A DNA stretch of 64,000 bases, from the NCBI GenBank assembly GCA_937959115.1, contig CALGAW010000035.1, forward strand, positions 124,001 through 188,000. The letters are read 5' to 3'. Within the stretch, counting starts at the first letter, position 1. Each line of letters begins with the position of its first letter. Below the pieces are notes generated by a model, which saw nothing but the letters and a program-made list of their open reading frames with translations, was not told where the DNA came from and searched no databases. Made by a program: the position numbers and the translations under genes. This stretch comes from an uncultured Saprospiraceae bacterium. Lineage in GTDB: Bacteria > Bacteroidota > Bacteroidia > Chitinophagales > Saprospiraceae. Of the stretch, positions 43,687 through 53,634 are shown in pieces.

Positions 43687-44373
43687 TTGGGCAAAAACAA
43701 GCTATTAAAATTCAGTCAGTTGGCCACCTTTCCCAACACCTATCAGAACCACCGAATCCAGGAACTTCTGTTAACAGATTTCCAAGGAGAAAAATTGGAT
43801 CTAAAAGGTCAATGGAATGCGCAACATTTCAAAAACGATCACCCGATTACACTAGAGTTAGCGTGTGGCGGTGGTGAATATACCGTACAGTTAGCTCAGA
43901 TGCACGCCCATCGAAATTTTATTGGTGTTGACATCAAGGGGAATCGAATTTGGAAAGGTGCCAAAATTTCAATGGCAGAAGGTCTAAGTAATGCCGCTTT
44001 TGCACGATTTCGAATTGAGAAAATCGTCCACTTTTTCGGAAAAGCAGAAATCAGCGAAATCTGGATCACGTTTGCCGATCCCTTCCTTAAGAAACCGAAT
44101 CGCCGTTTGACTGGTCCCGTATTTCTTGAGCGCTATCGCCATATCTTAAAGCCAGGGGGTGTCGTACATTTGAAAACAGACAGTGATGAGCTCTATGAAT
44201 ATACGATGAAGGTGATCAAAGCAGAAAAGCTAAACATTGAAGCGCAAAACGACGATATCTATAATGGTGAACTGCCAATACCTGAGCTTGAGTTTAAGAC
44301 GTATTACGAACAGATGCACCTGAAAAACAGGAAAACGATCAAATACGTTCGGTTTAATCCGCACAAAGCATAA
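43687..44373 (+). CDS. trmB: tRNA (guanine-N7-)-methyltransferase
   Basis: 228 residues. SAM-binding motif ELACGGGEYTVQLAQMH, then VDIKGNRIWKGA, and the RNA-binding catalytic segment FADPFLKKPNRRLTG. It methylates G46 of tRNA variable loops. The start is TTG at 43687: the conserved N-terminus GKNKLLKFSQLATFPN follows at once, an in-frame TAA lies only 9 bp upstream (43678), and the next Met is about 80 codons in. The TTG start is therefore effectively forced. Confidence 0.93.
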   Translation: MGKNKLLKFSQLATFPNTYQNHRIQELLLTDFQGEKLDLKGQWNAQHFKNDHPITLELACGGGEYTVQLAQMHAHRNFIGVDIKGNRIWKGAKISMAEGLSNAAFARFRIEKIVHFFGKAEISEIWITFADPFLKKPNRRLTGPVFLERYRHILKPGGVVHLKTDSDELYEYTMKVIKAEKLNIEAQNDDIYNGELPIPELEFKTYYEQMHLKNRKTIKYVRFNPHKA

Positions 44374-44523
44374 AGGTGCAAGAAGCGGCATTATTTAGAA
44401 CAAACACTAATTTCAACTACCAAATATTGTTCAATATCTTCTGTTTTGGAGTCTAAACGTATGCTTGATGATATGTTGATTCTATTTTCATAAGGAAAAA
44501 CTGATCTCCCAATAAAAAAATAG

Positions 44524-44531
44524 TATTTTTG
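44524..44531 (+). promoter_or_regulatory. Bacteroidota-type -7 box for glyA
   Basis: TATTTTTG matches TAnnTTTG; start expected near 44538, about 17 nt before the ATG. The -33 triplet is CTG rather than TTG. Confidence 0.4.
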
Positions 44532-44554
44532 CCCCTCAAAATACAAGCAGCACT

Positions 44555-45826
44555 ATGCCACAAGACAATAAGATTTTTGACCTCATCCAACAAGAACTGA
44601 AAAGACAGCAAAATGGTGTCGAGTTGATCGCCTCTGAAAACTTTACTTCGCAAGAGGTAATGGATGCAATGGGATCTTGCCCAACCAATAAATACGCAGA
44701 AGGATATCCAGGCCGTCGTTACTATGGGGGCTGTGAAATCGTTGATCAAATTGAACAGTTAGCAATAGACCGTGTAAAAGAGTTGTTCGGAGCAGCATAT
44801 GCCAATGTGCAACCACACTCTGGCGCACAAGCAAATGCAGCAGTATTCCTTGCTTGTCTGAAACCTGGAGATCGTATCCTTGGGTTTGATTTGTCTCATG
44901 GCGGCCACTTATCACACGGTAGTCCTGTCAATTATTCAGGAAAGGTGTACGATCCCTACTTTTACGGTGTAGAGAAAGACTCTGGTCTTATAGATATGGA
45001 CAAGGTAGCAGCAAAAGCTAGAGAAGTTAAGCCAAAATTGCTTATCTGTGGTGCCTCTGCCTACTCTCGGGATTGGGACTATGCTCGTTTTCGTGCTATT
45101 GCAGATGAAGTTGGCGCACTATTGCTTGCGGATATTGCTCATCCTGCAGGTTTGATTGCTGCAAAATTGCTTAATGACCCAATGCCACATTGCCATATCG
45201 TTACGACTACGACACATAAAACATTACGTGGTCCTAGGGGTGGTTTGATCATGATGGGCCAGAATTTTGAGAATCCTTGGGGGTTAAAAACTAAAAAAGG
45301 CAACATCCGAAAAATGTCAGGTATCTTGAACTCAGGTGTATTCCCTGGGATGCAAGGTGGACCACTCGAACATGTGATCGCAGCAAAAGCAGTCGCATTT
45401 TACGAAGCATTGCAACCAGACTACACGACCTACTGTAAGCAAGTGATCAGTAATGCACAAGCCATGTCAAAAGCCTTATTGGATAAAGGCTACGATATCA
45501 TCTCAGGTGGTACCGATAACCATTTAATGTTGATAGACCTGCGTTCGAAGAATGTAACAGGAAAGGAAGCGGAACACGCGCTTGTAAAAGCTGAAATCAC
45601 TGTGAATAAAAACATGGTACCCTTTGATACCCAAAGCCCAATGGTGACTTCAGGTATCCGAGTTGGAACAGCTGCTATTACCACTAGAGGATTCAAAGAA
45701 AAGGATTGTATTCAAGTAGTAGAATGGATTGATACCGTACTAAGCGATCATCAAAACGAAGCATTGCAACAAAAAATAAAAGAGGAAATTCATGATTACA
45801 TGAAGCAATTTCCTTTGTACGAATAG
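44555..45826 (+). CDS. glyA: Serine hydroxymethyltransferase
   Basis: 423 residues. N-terminal [22 protein letters not shown] and the [17 protein letters not shown] loop, then the PLP lysine motif [16 protein letters not shown]. It converts serine and tetrahydrofolate to glycine and methylene-THF. All family signatures are intact. It stands alone between trmB and prfC on the plus strand. Confidence 0.97.
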   Translation: MPQDNKIFDLIQQELKRQQNGVELIASENFTSQEVMDAMGSCPTNKYAEGYPGRRYYGGCEIVDQIEQLAIDRVKELFGAAYANVQPHSGAQANAAVFLACLKPGDRILGFDLSHGGHLSHGSPVNYSGKVYDPYFYGVEKDSGLIDMDKVAAKAREVKPKLLICGASAYSRDWDYARFRAIADEVGALLLADIAHPAGLIAAKLLNDPMPHCHIVTTTTHKTLRGPRGGLIMMGQNFENPWGLKTKKGNIRKMSGILNSGVFPGMQGGPLEHVIAAKAVAFYEALQPDYTTYCKQVISNAQAMSKALLDKGYDIISGGTDNHLMLIDLRSKNVTGKEAEHALVKAEITVNKNMVPFDTQSPMVTSGIRVGTAAITTRGFKEKDCIQVVEWIDTVLSDHQNEALQQKIKEEIHDYMKQFPLYE

Positions 45827-45837
45827 GTTATAAATGA

Positions 45838-45940
45838 TTAATTGTTAATGATTAATTATTAATGAATGCACTATTTAATAATCGAACCTTAACAGTAAAA
45901 AAGTCTTTAAATTAATAATTGAACATTAATAATTAAAAAA
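45838..45940. repeat. TTAATGATTAATT-type low-complexity intergenic repeat
   Basis: Iterated words such as ATTAATTGTTAATGATTAATT and AATTAATAATTGAACATTAA fill the glyA-prfC gap. No terminator is apparent. Confidence 0.45.
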
Positions 45941-47521
45941 ATGGATTTTTTAGAGGAAATAGCTAGACGACGGACGTTTGCCATTATTAGTCACCCGGAT
46001 GCAGGTAAAACTACATTAACGGAAAAACTATTGCTTTTTGGAGGTGCTATTCAAACGGCTGGGGCGGTTAAATCCAATAAAATTAAGAAAACGGCGACCT
46101 CTGATTTCATGGAAATTGAGAAACAAAGGGGAATCTCTGTGGCGACCTCTGTCATGGGATTTGAATACCGAGATTTGCAAGTGAATATCCTTGATACGCC
46201 TGGTCACAAAGACTTTGCAGAAGACACTTATAGAACGTTGTCTGCAGTGGATAGTGTAATTGTGGTAATTGATGTTGCAAAAGGGGTGGAGGAACAAACG
46301 GAAAAGCTGGTAGAGGTTTGTAGAATGCGAAACACACCAGTCATCGTCTTTATCAATAAAATGGATCGTGATGGAAAGGATGGCGTGGATTTGCTGGATG
46401 AAGTAGAGCAGAAATTAAACCTTAATGTTACCCCATTAAGCTGGCCAATTGGTATGGGACCAGAGTTTAAAGGCGTCTACAATATTTACGAAAAGCAATT
46501 GAATCTGTTCAATCCACATGGCCAACAGGCAGAAGAGGAGGTCGTCAAAATTACAGATCTGAGTGATACGTTCTTAGATGAAAATCTTCCGAAGCGATTG
46601 GTGAGCGAATTGCGTGAAGAGGTAGAAATGGTTCAAGGTATTTATCCGGCGTTTGACCGTAAGACTTACTTGGAAGGGAATCTCTCTCCAGTATTTTTTG
46701 GTAGTGCGATTAACAATTTTGGGGTGAAGGAATTACTGGATTGTTTTGTAGAAATTGCACCTACTCCACAGCCTTGTATGACTGAAGAGCGAATGGTAGA
46801 GCCTGACGAATCAAAATTCAGTGGGTTTGTCTTCAAGATACACGCCAACATTGACCCGAAGCACCGAGATCGGATTGCGTTTGTTCGTATTTGCTCTGGC
46901 ATGTTTGAACGAAGTAAATACTATTTCCATGTTCGCTCCGATAAGAAATTGCGTTTCTCGAATCCTACTTCCTTTATGGCGGCTAGAAAATCAGTCATTG
47001 ATGAAGCTTATCCTGGTGATATTATTGGTCTATATGATTCTGGGAAGTTTAAAATTGGTGATACGTTAACAGAAGGGGAGAAGCTACATTTTAAGGGGAT
47101 TCCAAGTTTTTCTCCGGAGCAATTTCGATATATCGTGAATGCAGATCCTATGAAAGCCAAGCAGTTAAGCAAAGGCATTGATCAGTTGATGGACGAAGGT
47201 GTCGCCCAGTTGTTTTATCAGGAACTCAGTAACCGAAAAATCATTGGAACGGTTGGGCCACTTCAGTTTGAAGTCATCCAATACCGCCTTGAACACGAAT
47301 ATGGTGCTAAGTGTAAGTATGAGCCAGTCAGTCTATACAAAGCATGCTGGCTAAGTGCAGAAGATCCAGCAAAACTTAAGGAATTTGCAACAAAGAAGAA
47401 GCGTCATATGGGTAAAGATAAATCTGGTAAAGATGTCTTCCTTGCGGAATCTGCTTGGATGTTGAAGATGGCACAGGATGAGTTTCCTGAGGTACAGTTC
47501 CACTTTAAATCGGAATTTTAG
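45941..47521 (+). CDS. prfC: Peptide chain release factor 3
   Basis: 526 residues. Translational GTPase with P-loop [15 protein letters not shown]2/G3 region with [15 protein letters not shown] and [17 protein letters not shown]4 NKMDRDGKD. Domain II and the RF3-specific C-terminal domain ([39 protein letters not shown]) are present. It recycles RF1/RF2 from the ribosome after termination. Confidence 0.97.
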   Translation: MDFLEEIARRRTFAIISHPDAGKTTLTEKLLLFGGAIQTAGAVKSNKIKKTATSDFMEIEKQRGISVATSVMGFEYRDLQVNILDTPGHKDFAEDTYRTLSAVDSVIVVIDVAKGVEEQTEKLVEVCRMRNTPVIVFINKMDRDGKDGVDLLDEVEQKLNLNVTPLSWPIGMGPEFKGVYNIYEKQLNLFNPHGQQAEEEVVKITDLSDTFLDENLPKRLVSELREEVEMVQGIYPAFDRKTYLEGNLSPVFFGSAINNFGVKELLDCFVEIAPTPQPCMTEERMVEPDESKFSGFVFKIHANIDPKHRDRIAFVRICSGMFERSKYYFHVRSDKKLRFSNPTSFMAARKSVIDEAYPGDIIGLYDSGKFKIGDTLTEGEKLHFKGIPSFSPEQFRYIVNADPMKAKQLSKGIDQLMDEGVAQLFYQELSNRKIIGTVGPLQFEVIQYRLEHEYGAKCKYEPVSLYKACWLSAEDPAKLKEFATKKKRHMGKDKSGKDVFLAESAWMLKMAQDEFPEVQFHFKSEF

Positions 47522-47544
47522 TAGAGACGAATTGCTATTCGCCT

Positions 47545-48018
47545 TTACTGGGTTTCTAGTACCAACTTTTTAATCAACGATATTTGCCCGAAATGGTAGT
47601 AACAATGTTCTATCATTCCCTCTAGATTTCTGTACCAAGTACCATATTTCTCATCCACAAATGGCATGAATAGCTGTTTGTCTTCTAGTTGTTCCACTAA
47701 GGCAGCAAACTGATTTGTGTTTTCCATAATCTGAGTTTTCAGTGCTTCCCACTTCTGTTGTGAATCGATTGGTGGCATGTCGAAACTGTATTTATCTCTG
47801 ATGTCTAAGGATCCGCCTTCTAGCACTTGTAATACACCACCAATGTAGTAGTCGAGATGGAAGACAAGCAGGGCAATCGTATTCAGCGATCCAATTTGAG
47901 TGATGGCTTGCTGCCAAGTTACGTCTGCTATCGTTTCTTGCAGATTAGTGTTGGCGATCCATTTGCCGTTGAGGATAACTTCTCGGAAACGATTGGCAAG
48001 TAGGGTGGTTTGTTCCAT
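47545..48018 (-). CDS. DinB-like four-helix bundle protein
   Basis: 157 residues from the ATG at 48018 (MEQTTLLANRFREVILNG); a longer frame upstream has no features of a protein. Three histidines or His-containing motifs typical of DinB/YfiT metalloproteins are visible: LLVFHLDYYIG in the second helix and MIEHCYYHFGQISLIKKL in the last. Members bind divalent metal and some act as thiol-dependent transferases; the function here is unknown. Convergent with prfC. Confidence 0.7.
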   Translation of the reverse strand: MEQTTLLANRFREVILNGKWIANTNLQETIADVTWQQAITQIGSLNTIALLVFHLDYYIGGVLQVLEGGSLDIRDKYSFDMPPIDSQQKWEALKTQIMENTNQFAALVEQLEDKQLFMPFVDEKYGTWYRNLEGMIEHCYYHFGQISLIKKLVLETQ

Positions 48019-48139
48019 AGTGTTGTAGTTTTCTACTACTAATATATTAATAATAGAACACCCCCTCAAATTAATATTGTAGGAGTGAATTGCAATTCGC
48101 ACCTACTTTTGATTATCTTTGTTTCGTAAAGCACAACTT

Positions 48140-48454
48140 ATGGTTCAAACCTTACTAATATTGGTGATCTTCGCGTTTGTAGGGATGTTGTTTGTCAATA
48201 TCTACTTCAGAATGAAAGTGCTAAAAGTCTATCAGAAAATGAGACGTGAAAACCTCAGTATGGACTTGAAAGCCGCTCATCTGTTTGATCGAAACCGATT
48301 AGAGGTTGAAGTGCTTGAACATCACCCTGAGCATAGGAACGACATAGAAGTATTTGTTCATAATATTCGATATTCGATTCGAATGGCTACCGTGCTGATC
48401 GCTCTAATTACCTTGTTTGGAGCCATCTTGCTTTTCAACCACCTTTACATGTAA
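48140..48454 (+). CDS. Small two-helix membrane protein
   Basis: 104 residues from the ATG at 48140. Membrane helices at about 4-22 and 80-100 flank a basic/acidic cytoplasmic segment (MKVLKVYQKMRRENLSMDLK..., EHHPEHRND). No family recognised. Its stop overlaps the murB start by one base (TAATG), so the two are translationally coupled, which hints at a cell-envelope role. Confidence 0.6.
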   Translation: MVQTLLILVIFAFVGMLFVNIYFRMKVLKVYQKMRRENLSMDLKAAHLFDRNRLEVEVLEHHPEHRNDIEVFVHNIRYSIRMATVLIALITLFGAILLFNHLYM

Positions 48455-49458
48455 TGATGCAAGAAAACGTATCACTCCAATCGTATAATACGTTCGGGAT
48501 TAAGGCGCATGCCAAGCGTTTTAAAGCAATCACCAACGTTACCCAATTGAAACAAACGTTGAAGCAGGAAGAACCTGCATTGATACTAGGAGGGGGAAGT
48601 AACATACTGTTATCAAATGATGTGCAAGGCTTAGTGATGAAGAATGAAATCATGGGCATTGAGATCATCGAAGAAAATGAGCAAGAAGCTATTGTGCGGT
48701 TTGGAGCTGGTGAAAACTGGCATAAAAGTGTACTCTGGGCACTGAAACAAGGCCTTGGTGGCATAGAAAACTTATCTCTGATTCCTGGAACACTGGGAGC
48801 AGCACCAATTCAAAACATAGGAGCTTATGGTGTAGAACTGCAGCAAGTGTTTGTTGAGCTTGAGGCGGTTTATCTGAAATCTGGCAGGAGAAAAATATTT
48901 AGGAAGGAGGATTGTCAATTCGGTTATCGGGAGAGTGTATTTAAGAAACGGTTGAAAGGCAAAGTGTTTATAACATCTGTCACCCTAAGATTGACTAAAC
49001 TCCATAAGCTGAATTTGAGTTACGGAGCAATCGGGACAACACTTGAAACTATGGGGATCACTGAGCCAACAATAAAGGATGTCAGTAATGTTGTGATTCA
49101 AATCCGTCAATCCAAGTTGCCTGATCCTGCGGAATTGGGGAATTCAGGTAGCTTTTTTAAAAATCCTGAAATTTCTCTAAAGCAATTTAATACCTTGAAA
49201 AAGCGATTTCCTGATATTGTGTTCTACAAATTACCAAACAACAAGGTGAAGGTGCCTGCTGGCTGGTTAATTGAGCAATGTGGATGGAAAGGAAAGCGTG
49301 TAGGAAACACTGGGGCACACAGCCAACAATCTCTGGTATTGGTTAACTATGGTGGAGCGACAGGGAAAGAAGTCTGGCAACTGGCATTAAAAATTAAAAG
49401 ATCGGTTAATGAAAAATTTGGCATAATGCTTACTCCTGAAGTTAATGTCATTAAATAG
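48454..49458 (+). CDS. murB: UDP-N-acetylenolpyruvoylglucosamine reductase
   Basis: 334 residues, type I MurB. FAD-binding LILGGGSNILLS and IPGTLGAAPIQNIGAYGVE; the proton-donor serine is in GNSGSFFKNPEI; PAGWLIEQCGWKG and the terminal Glu in LTPEVNVI complete the active site. It reduces the enolpyruvyl group in peptidoglycan precursor synthesis. ATGATG at the start offers two adjacent initiation codons; 48454 overlaps the upstream gene. Confidence 0.95.
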   Translation: MMQENVSLQSYNTFGIKAHAKRFKAITNVTQLKQTLKQEEPALILGGGSNILLSNDVQGLVMKNEIMGIEIIEENEQEAIVRFGAGENWHKSVLWALKQGLGGIENLSLIPGTLGAAPIQNIGAYGVELQQVFVELEAVYLKSGRRKIFRKEDCQFGYRESVFKKRLKGKVFITSVTLRLTKLHKLNLSYGAIGTTLETMGITEPTIKDVSNVVIQIRQSKLPDPAELGNSGSFFKNPEISLKQFNTLKKRFPDIVFYKLPNNKVKVPAGWLIEQCGWKGKRVGNTGAHSQQSLVLVNYGGATGKEVWQLALKIKRSVNEKFGIMLTPEVNVIK

Positions 49459-49521
49459 TTTTGATTAAGTTGAATTTACTTCTGAAAATTCCTTTTGTTT
49501 AGAATATAATTTTGTCCCAGG

Positions 49522-49551
49522 TTGGGAGTGGCTTGGTTTTTGCTACTTTTG
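49522..49551 (+). promoter_or_regulatory. Bacteroidota consensus promoter
   Basis: TTG at 49522-49524, exactly 19 nt, then TACTTTTG at 49544-49551. This matches TTG-N19-TAnnTTTG in full. The start site would be near 49558, 26 nt before the lipoprotein ATG. Confidence 0.65.
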
Positions 49552-49583
49552 TCAAAGAATTGTAAATTTTTCAATCCAAACTT

Positions 49584-49934
49584 ATGTACAAAATATCAGC
49601 GTTGTTGACTCTCTCCATTTTATTACTTGTTACCGCTTGCAAAAAAGATACGGAACCAGATCCACCAACAGGATTTGATTGTACTACAGTAACTTATTCT
49701 CAGACGATTGCTCCAATCATTGCAACGAGTTGTGCTGCTACTACTGCCTGTCATGGTGCTGGTTCTGCGCTAGGAGACTTTACAACACATGCGGGTATTG
49801 CTGCATCTGCATCTTCAGGACATTTGAAGTCTGAGGTCATTGATGATAAGACGATGCCACCATCAGGTGCGTTAGCTGAAACAAAGCTAGATCAAATTTT
49901 ATGTTGGATCAATGCTGGTGCTCCAGATAACTAA
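49584..49934 (+). CDS. Small lipoprotein with a cytochrome c-like domain
   Basis: 116 residues. Signal peptide with lipobox LLVTAC. The mature part follows the Bacteroidota pattern APIIATSCAATTACHGAG..., GDFTTHAGIAA..., KTMPPSGALAETKLDQILCWINAGAP, as in small mono-haem cytochromes attached to the outer face of a membrane. The haem-like motif here is C-x5-CH (CAATTACH) rather than C-x2-CH, so covalent haem binding is uncertain. It has its own consensus promoter and terminator. Confidence 0.7.
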   Translation: MYKISALLTLSILLLVTACKKDTEPDPPTGFDCTTVTYSQTIAPIIATSCAATTACHGAGSALGDFTTHAGIAASASSGHLKSEVIDDKTMPPSGALAETKLDQILCWINAGAPDN

Positions 49935-49977
49935 TAGAATAATTGTTTAACCAAATAACTTACTCCAATAAAATAGA

Positions 49978-50013
49978 GGGTAAAAGGCGGATGTCTTTTA
50001 CCCGATTTTTTTT
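49978..50013 (+). terminator. Intrinsic terminator of the cytochrome-like lipoprotein gene
   Basis: Stem GGGTAAAAG/CTTTTACCC with an 8-nt loop, followed by GATTTTTTTT. It lies 44 nt after the stop. Confidence 0.85.
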
Positions 50014-50084
50014 GAAGAGAAGAGAAAGGAATGATAAATAACGAATGTAGAATTTTAAGTCCCTCTCGTATAAATTTAGTTCTT

Positions 50085-50158
50085 CTAACGAATGTTAAAT
50101 TTGATTTCTCTGGTTTTGCATTCGATATTCCTTGTTAGAAATTCGATATTCCCTAGCT
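50085..50158. repeat. ATTCGATATTCC tandem intergenic repeat
   Basis: ATTCGATATTCC occurs twice in direct repeat, spaced by TTGTTAGAA, next to CGAATGTTAAATTT and an earlier CGAATGTAGAATTT. Located just after the ompA-like stop. Non-coding. Confidence 0.5.
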
Positions 50159-50161
50159 TCC

Positions 50162-52525
50162 TTACCTCCTTGGAACGGCAATTTCTGGTGCAATCGTATT
50201 GACTCTCCCAATAATGGTGAATTCTGTTCGACGATTAAGTTGACGTCCTTGTGCATTATCAGAGCCATCAGGATTCTCGTTTGGGGCAACTGGTTTCAGC
50301 TCTCCGTATCCTTTCGCGACCATGGTGCTTGGCACAATGCTATTATCGATCAAGAAATTAACCACGCTCTGGGCTCTACGCTCTGATAACCCTTGATTGT
50401 AGGCCGTTCCTCCGCGACTGTCCGTGTGAGAGGCAATCTCGATTCGAAGTGTCGGGTTGTCCTTCATTAGTCGAACTAGTTTCTGCAACTCGCTCATCGA
50501 TTCAGAACGCAGCGTCGCTTTGTCATAATCATAGTAAATATGGTTCAATCGGAAGGTCGTTCCCCGCTTGTTTAGCTTCATCACAATATCTCTGGTCACT
50601 TCCTTCTGTCCAGTTACCCCAATCGTGCTAATATCGTCAACACTTGTCGTCAGATAACCTGGTTTTTCGCCAATTACGCGATATTGCTTATCAGAAGTTA
50701 AAAACAAGGAATAAGAACCATTCGGTTTCGATCGTACAGATTTCAGTTTTCTTGTAGATCCGTCTTTTAGTACTTCAAACAATGAAACGGTGGCATCTGG
50801 GAGGATTGCAACATCTGATCCATCATCAGAATAGACGATCCCATTGACTAGCATACCTTTTCTAGAAATACAAATGTTATAGACAAACGCAGAATCACTA
50901 TTAAGATAGTTGGTTGTAAATGTTCGGGAAACACTTGAATAACCTTCTTTTTCTACAGCTACGCGATAATTCACATTTGGTTCCAGCTTAAAGTTAAATG
51001 CTGGTTTACTGATTTGCGAAGAAATCAGTTTCTCTTTGCCCGATTCATCTGTTCCATACAAATCTACCTTGATTCCTGTAAGAGGCGCTTTGTTTGGAGC
51101 ATCAAAATCACAGATCGTCCCATTGGCATACAGTACTAATGGCGGCGGTGGAGGTGGCGGCGGAGGCGGAGGCGGTGGCTTTGGCGAGAAGTTTAAAATG
51201 TCATCACAACAAGTCGGATTGGCAACCGCAATAGATCCTACTCTGTTGGATACCAAAAACCCTTCATCTCTTGCCTCATTTAGCACAAAGTACATATCAT
51301 CCGCCGTAGAATTGATGCGAGTCCCCATGTTCTTTGGTAAGCCATAGACTGAACCGTTGAGCTGGGAGCGGAATACATCATGCCCACCAAGGCTTGGGTG
51401 TCCGTTAGAACTAAAGTAGAGTAGGCTGTCTATGTGGTCGAAGTAGGGCGTAGTTTCATCCCATTTGGTATTAATTCGTGCACCCAAATTCACTGGTTTA
51501 CTGTAGGTGTCATCACCTGATTTAATGGTGTACCAGATATCAGTTCCTCCTAGAGTTCCTGTTTTGTCCGAAGTAAAAAACAAATATTCTCTTTCACCCA
51601 TTTCAACTGCATATGGCGTAGTAGATTCTTTTCCCTCTTCGTTAATTCCAAATTCAAGTAAGGTCGGTTTTGTCCATTCAGCATCTAGCATATTGGTCAC
51701 GTAAATCTTGCATTTTACCTGATTATTGGGTTCTGAGGGACAACGTGTAAAGTAGAATCGCTTTAAGTCTTTGGAATAGCAGCCATGTCCTGAGTGCTCG
51801 CCTTCTATGTTAACTTCAGGACCCGCAAATTCTTCTTGATAATACCATTTGCCTTCCTTTTTCCTTGCAGCATAGATCTTAGACTTAGTTTTGTCAATGT
51901 CTGTTTGGATAAATTCATCTGATTTCAAGGAGCTAAACAATAGGAAGTCATTGTAGGTTGGCATTGGTCCAAATTCAGTATAGCCAGTATTTACATCGTT
52001 ATTCATAAATTCTGGATCTTTAATCAACTCAAAATCTATGACATTATTTTGTTGCTCTTTGAGCTTACAACCAGCAATCTCAATTCTTGCTTTCTCTATT
52101 AGAATAGAATCCTGTCCGTCATATTCGGTGATAAACTGATTAAACTGATTTGTTGCTAGTTCGCAGCGGCCGCTTTGTTTTAAGGCAAGCGCATATTGAT
52201 ACTTAAATTCTGGATACTTTAATTTTTTGTAAATTTCTACATTATCAATAAGCATTTCCCGGTAGATACCTGCAGCAAGTGAATACCCACGTGCTTTTTG
52301 GTAGGTATCTGCCAGTAGTAATTGATATTCAGGTACTTGAGGCTTTGCCTCGATTACTTTTTTTATATAGTCAACAGCATTGTAATAGCTGGATTCTTCT
52401 AAGAGTTGATAAGCTTTTTTAAGATCTTTTTCCCAAACATATTCATCAGTTCCAACCTGAGCAACAGCGACGAAACATCCAGTCATGATCAGTAAGCTTA
52501 CCAATATTTTTTTAATGAAAATCAT
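50162..52525 (-). CDS. OmpA-family outer-membrane protein of the adhesin/PorP locus
   Basis: 787 residues from the ATG at 52525 (MIFIKKILVSLLIMTG...VAQ, a signal peptide); longer frames overlap the porP stop. Order: TPR-like helices (residues 35-150), a six-bladed PD40-type propeller (PMPTYNDFLLFSSLKS, YLFFTSDKTGTLGGTDIW, YFSSNGHPSLGGHDVF), a polyproline linker of 13 prolines, two carboxypeptidase-regulatory-like repeats, and a C-terminal OmpA peptidoglycan-binding domain (LRIEIASHTDSRG, NQGLSERRAQSV). It likely ties the adhesin export complex to peptidoglycan. Confidence 0.88.
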   Translation of the reverse strand: MIFIKKILVSLLIMTGCFVAVAQVGTDEYVWEKDLKKAYQLLEESSYYNAVDYIKKVIEAKPQVPEYQLLLADTYQKARGYSLAAGIYREMLIDNVEIYKKLKYPEFKYQYALALKQSGRCELATNQFNQFITEYDGQDSILIEKARIEIAGCKLKEQQNNVIDFELIKDPEFMNNDVNTGYTEFGPMPTYNDFLLFSSLKSDEFIQTDIDKTKSKIYAARKKEGKWYYQEEFAGPEVNIEGEHSGHGCYSKDLKRFYFTRCPSEPNNQVKCKIYVTNMLDAEWTKPTLLEFGINEEGKESTTPYAVEMGEREYLFFTSDKTGTLGGTDIWYTIKSGDDTYSKPVNLGARINTKWDETTPYFDHIDSLLYFSSNGHPSLGGHDVFRSQLNGSVYGLPKNMGTRINSTADDMYFVLNEARDEGFLVSNRVGSIAVANPTCCDDILNFSPKPPPPPPPPPPPPPLVLYANGTICDFDAPNKAPLTGIKVDLYGTDESGKEKLISSQISKPAFNFKLEPNVNYRVAVEKEGYSSVSRTFTTNYLNSDSAFVYNICISRKGMLVNGIVYSDDGSDVAILPDATVSLFEVLKDGSTRKLKSVRSKPNGSYSLFLTSDKQYRVIGEKPGYLTTSVDDISTIGVTGQKEVTRDIVMKLNKRGTTFRLNHIYYDYDKATLRSESMSELQKLVRLMKDNPTLRIEIASHTDSRGGTAYNQGLSERRAQSVVNFLIDNSIVPSTMVAKGYGELKPVAPNENPDGSDNAQGRQLNRRTEFTIIGRVNTIAPEIAVPRR

Positions 52526-52559
52526 TTGTAACTTTCTAATTATTAGGTGAATGGATGAA

Positions 52560-53591
52560 TTAGTTATAACGGATTGCAGGTAGAATAGGATCAACAGGTT
52601 CTACTGCTGGTCTAAACATCTTTACCAAAGAAAATTCCAGCGCTCCGTTGCCCGCTGAGGCTGTTTTAAGTTCAGATACATTGAAGTCATAACTCACACC
52701 AATATCTAAATCATACAATCGGATACCAACGATGGCGATTGCGGCATCTCCATAACGGTATTCACCTCCTAGGTATAATGAAGCTTTAGACTTTGGCGCA
52801 ACTAAAATGTCTAATAACAATCCTCCAACTAGTTCACTAGCATTGGCTTGGTTTTGATAAAGGATTTTCGGTTCTATTCCAAGTTTTTCGGATACTTTAA
52901 AGCGTGCATCTGCATGTCCTACAAATCGTATTGGGACGGTTGATAGTTCTTGAACAAATGTTTCTTTTGCTTGTGATAAATGATAAGCTCCACCTCCGAT
53001 TTTAAACCTTGTTCTACGGTTTGGGAACGCTGAGTATACAATCCCAAATCTTAGATCAGGTTGATATATACTATTGCTACCAAACATTTCGCCACTACTC
53101 ATCGTTAAGTCAATTTCGTGTGTTGTCTGGTTGAATTGACTTGCAAAACCCACCTCATTCGATCTTAATCGCTTATTGATTATGCCACCTTGTATTCCAA
53201 AAGAAAGATAATTCTTTGAGTTCGCTGTTAAATCAAGGTGATAGGCAATAGAGAGCGCTAGATTAAAGGTTTGTAGTATCCCACCGCTACTTTGGTCATT
53301 CATTAATATAATACCCAAGCCTAGTGTATTGGGATGATCCGATTTGCCAAGAAGGTTCATGTCAAACCCTATCGCAGGGGTCTCATACACTGGTCTTCCG
53401 CTTATTTGCGCCCATTGTCTTCTATAGTTTGCATTAAAGCGATACTTACCTAGCATATGCCCCGTTAATCCAGGGTTTAGCTGCTGAGGTGCTTGGTAAA
53501 ACTGTGAGAAGTGAACATCCTGAGCTTGCAGCTGATGTGCGCACATCACTGTTAAACTCAGAATTATAATGGTTAAAATTTTTCGTTTCAT
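52560..53591 (-). CDS. PorP/SprF family type IX secretion membrane protein
   Basis: 343 residues. Signal peptide (MKRKILTIIILSLTVMCAHQLQAQ), then DVHFSQFYQAPQQLNPGLTG, the start signature of PorP/SprF, and predicted outer-membrane beta strands to the end (LYDLDIGVSYDFNVSEL). SprF-type proteins are needed for export of type-B-sorted adhesins encoded just upstream. It follows the giant adhesin by 43 bp and precedes the OmpA gene by 34 bp, giving a three-gene operon. Confidence 0.92.
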   Translation of the reverse strand: MKRKILTIIILSLTVMCAHQLQAQDVHFSQFYQAPQQLNPGLTGHMLGKYRFNANYRRQWAQISGRPVYETPAIGFDMNLLGKSDHPNTLGLGIILMNDQSSGGILQTFNLALSIAYHLDLTANSKNYLSFGIQGGIINKRLRSNEVGFASQFNQTTHEIDLTMSSGEMFGSNSIYQPDLRFGIVYSAFPNRRTRFKIGGGAYHLSQAKETFVQELSTVPIRFVGHADARFKVSEKLGIEPKILYQNQANASELVGGLLLDILVAPKSKASLYLGGEYRYGDAAIAIVGIRLYDLDIGVSYDFNVSELKTASAGNGALEFSLVKMFRPAVEPVDPILPAIRYN

Positions 53592-53634
53592 TTTCGTAAC
53601 ATTTTCAAGTGCAACTATTAATTCGAACAGGCTT

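Noticed and set aside
51128-51182. GGC/GGT-rich tract that could be read as a GC-rich repeat
   Set aside because: It simply encodes the polyproline linker of the OmpA-family protein on the minus strand.
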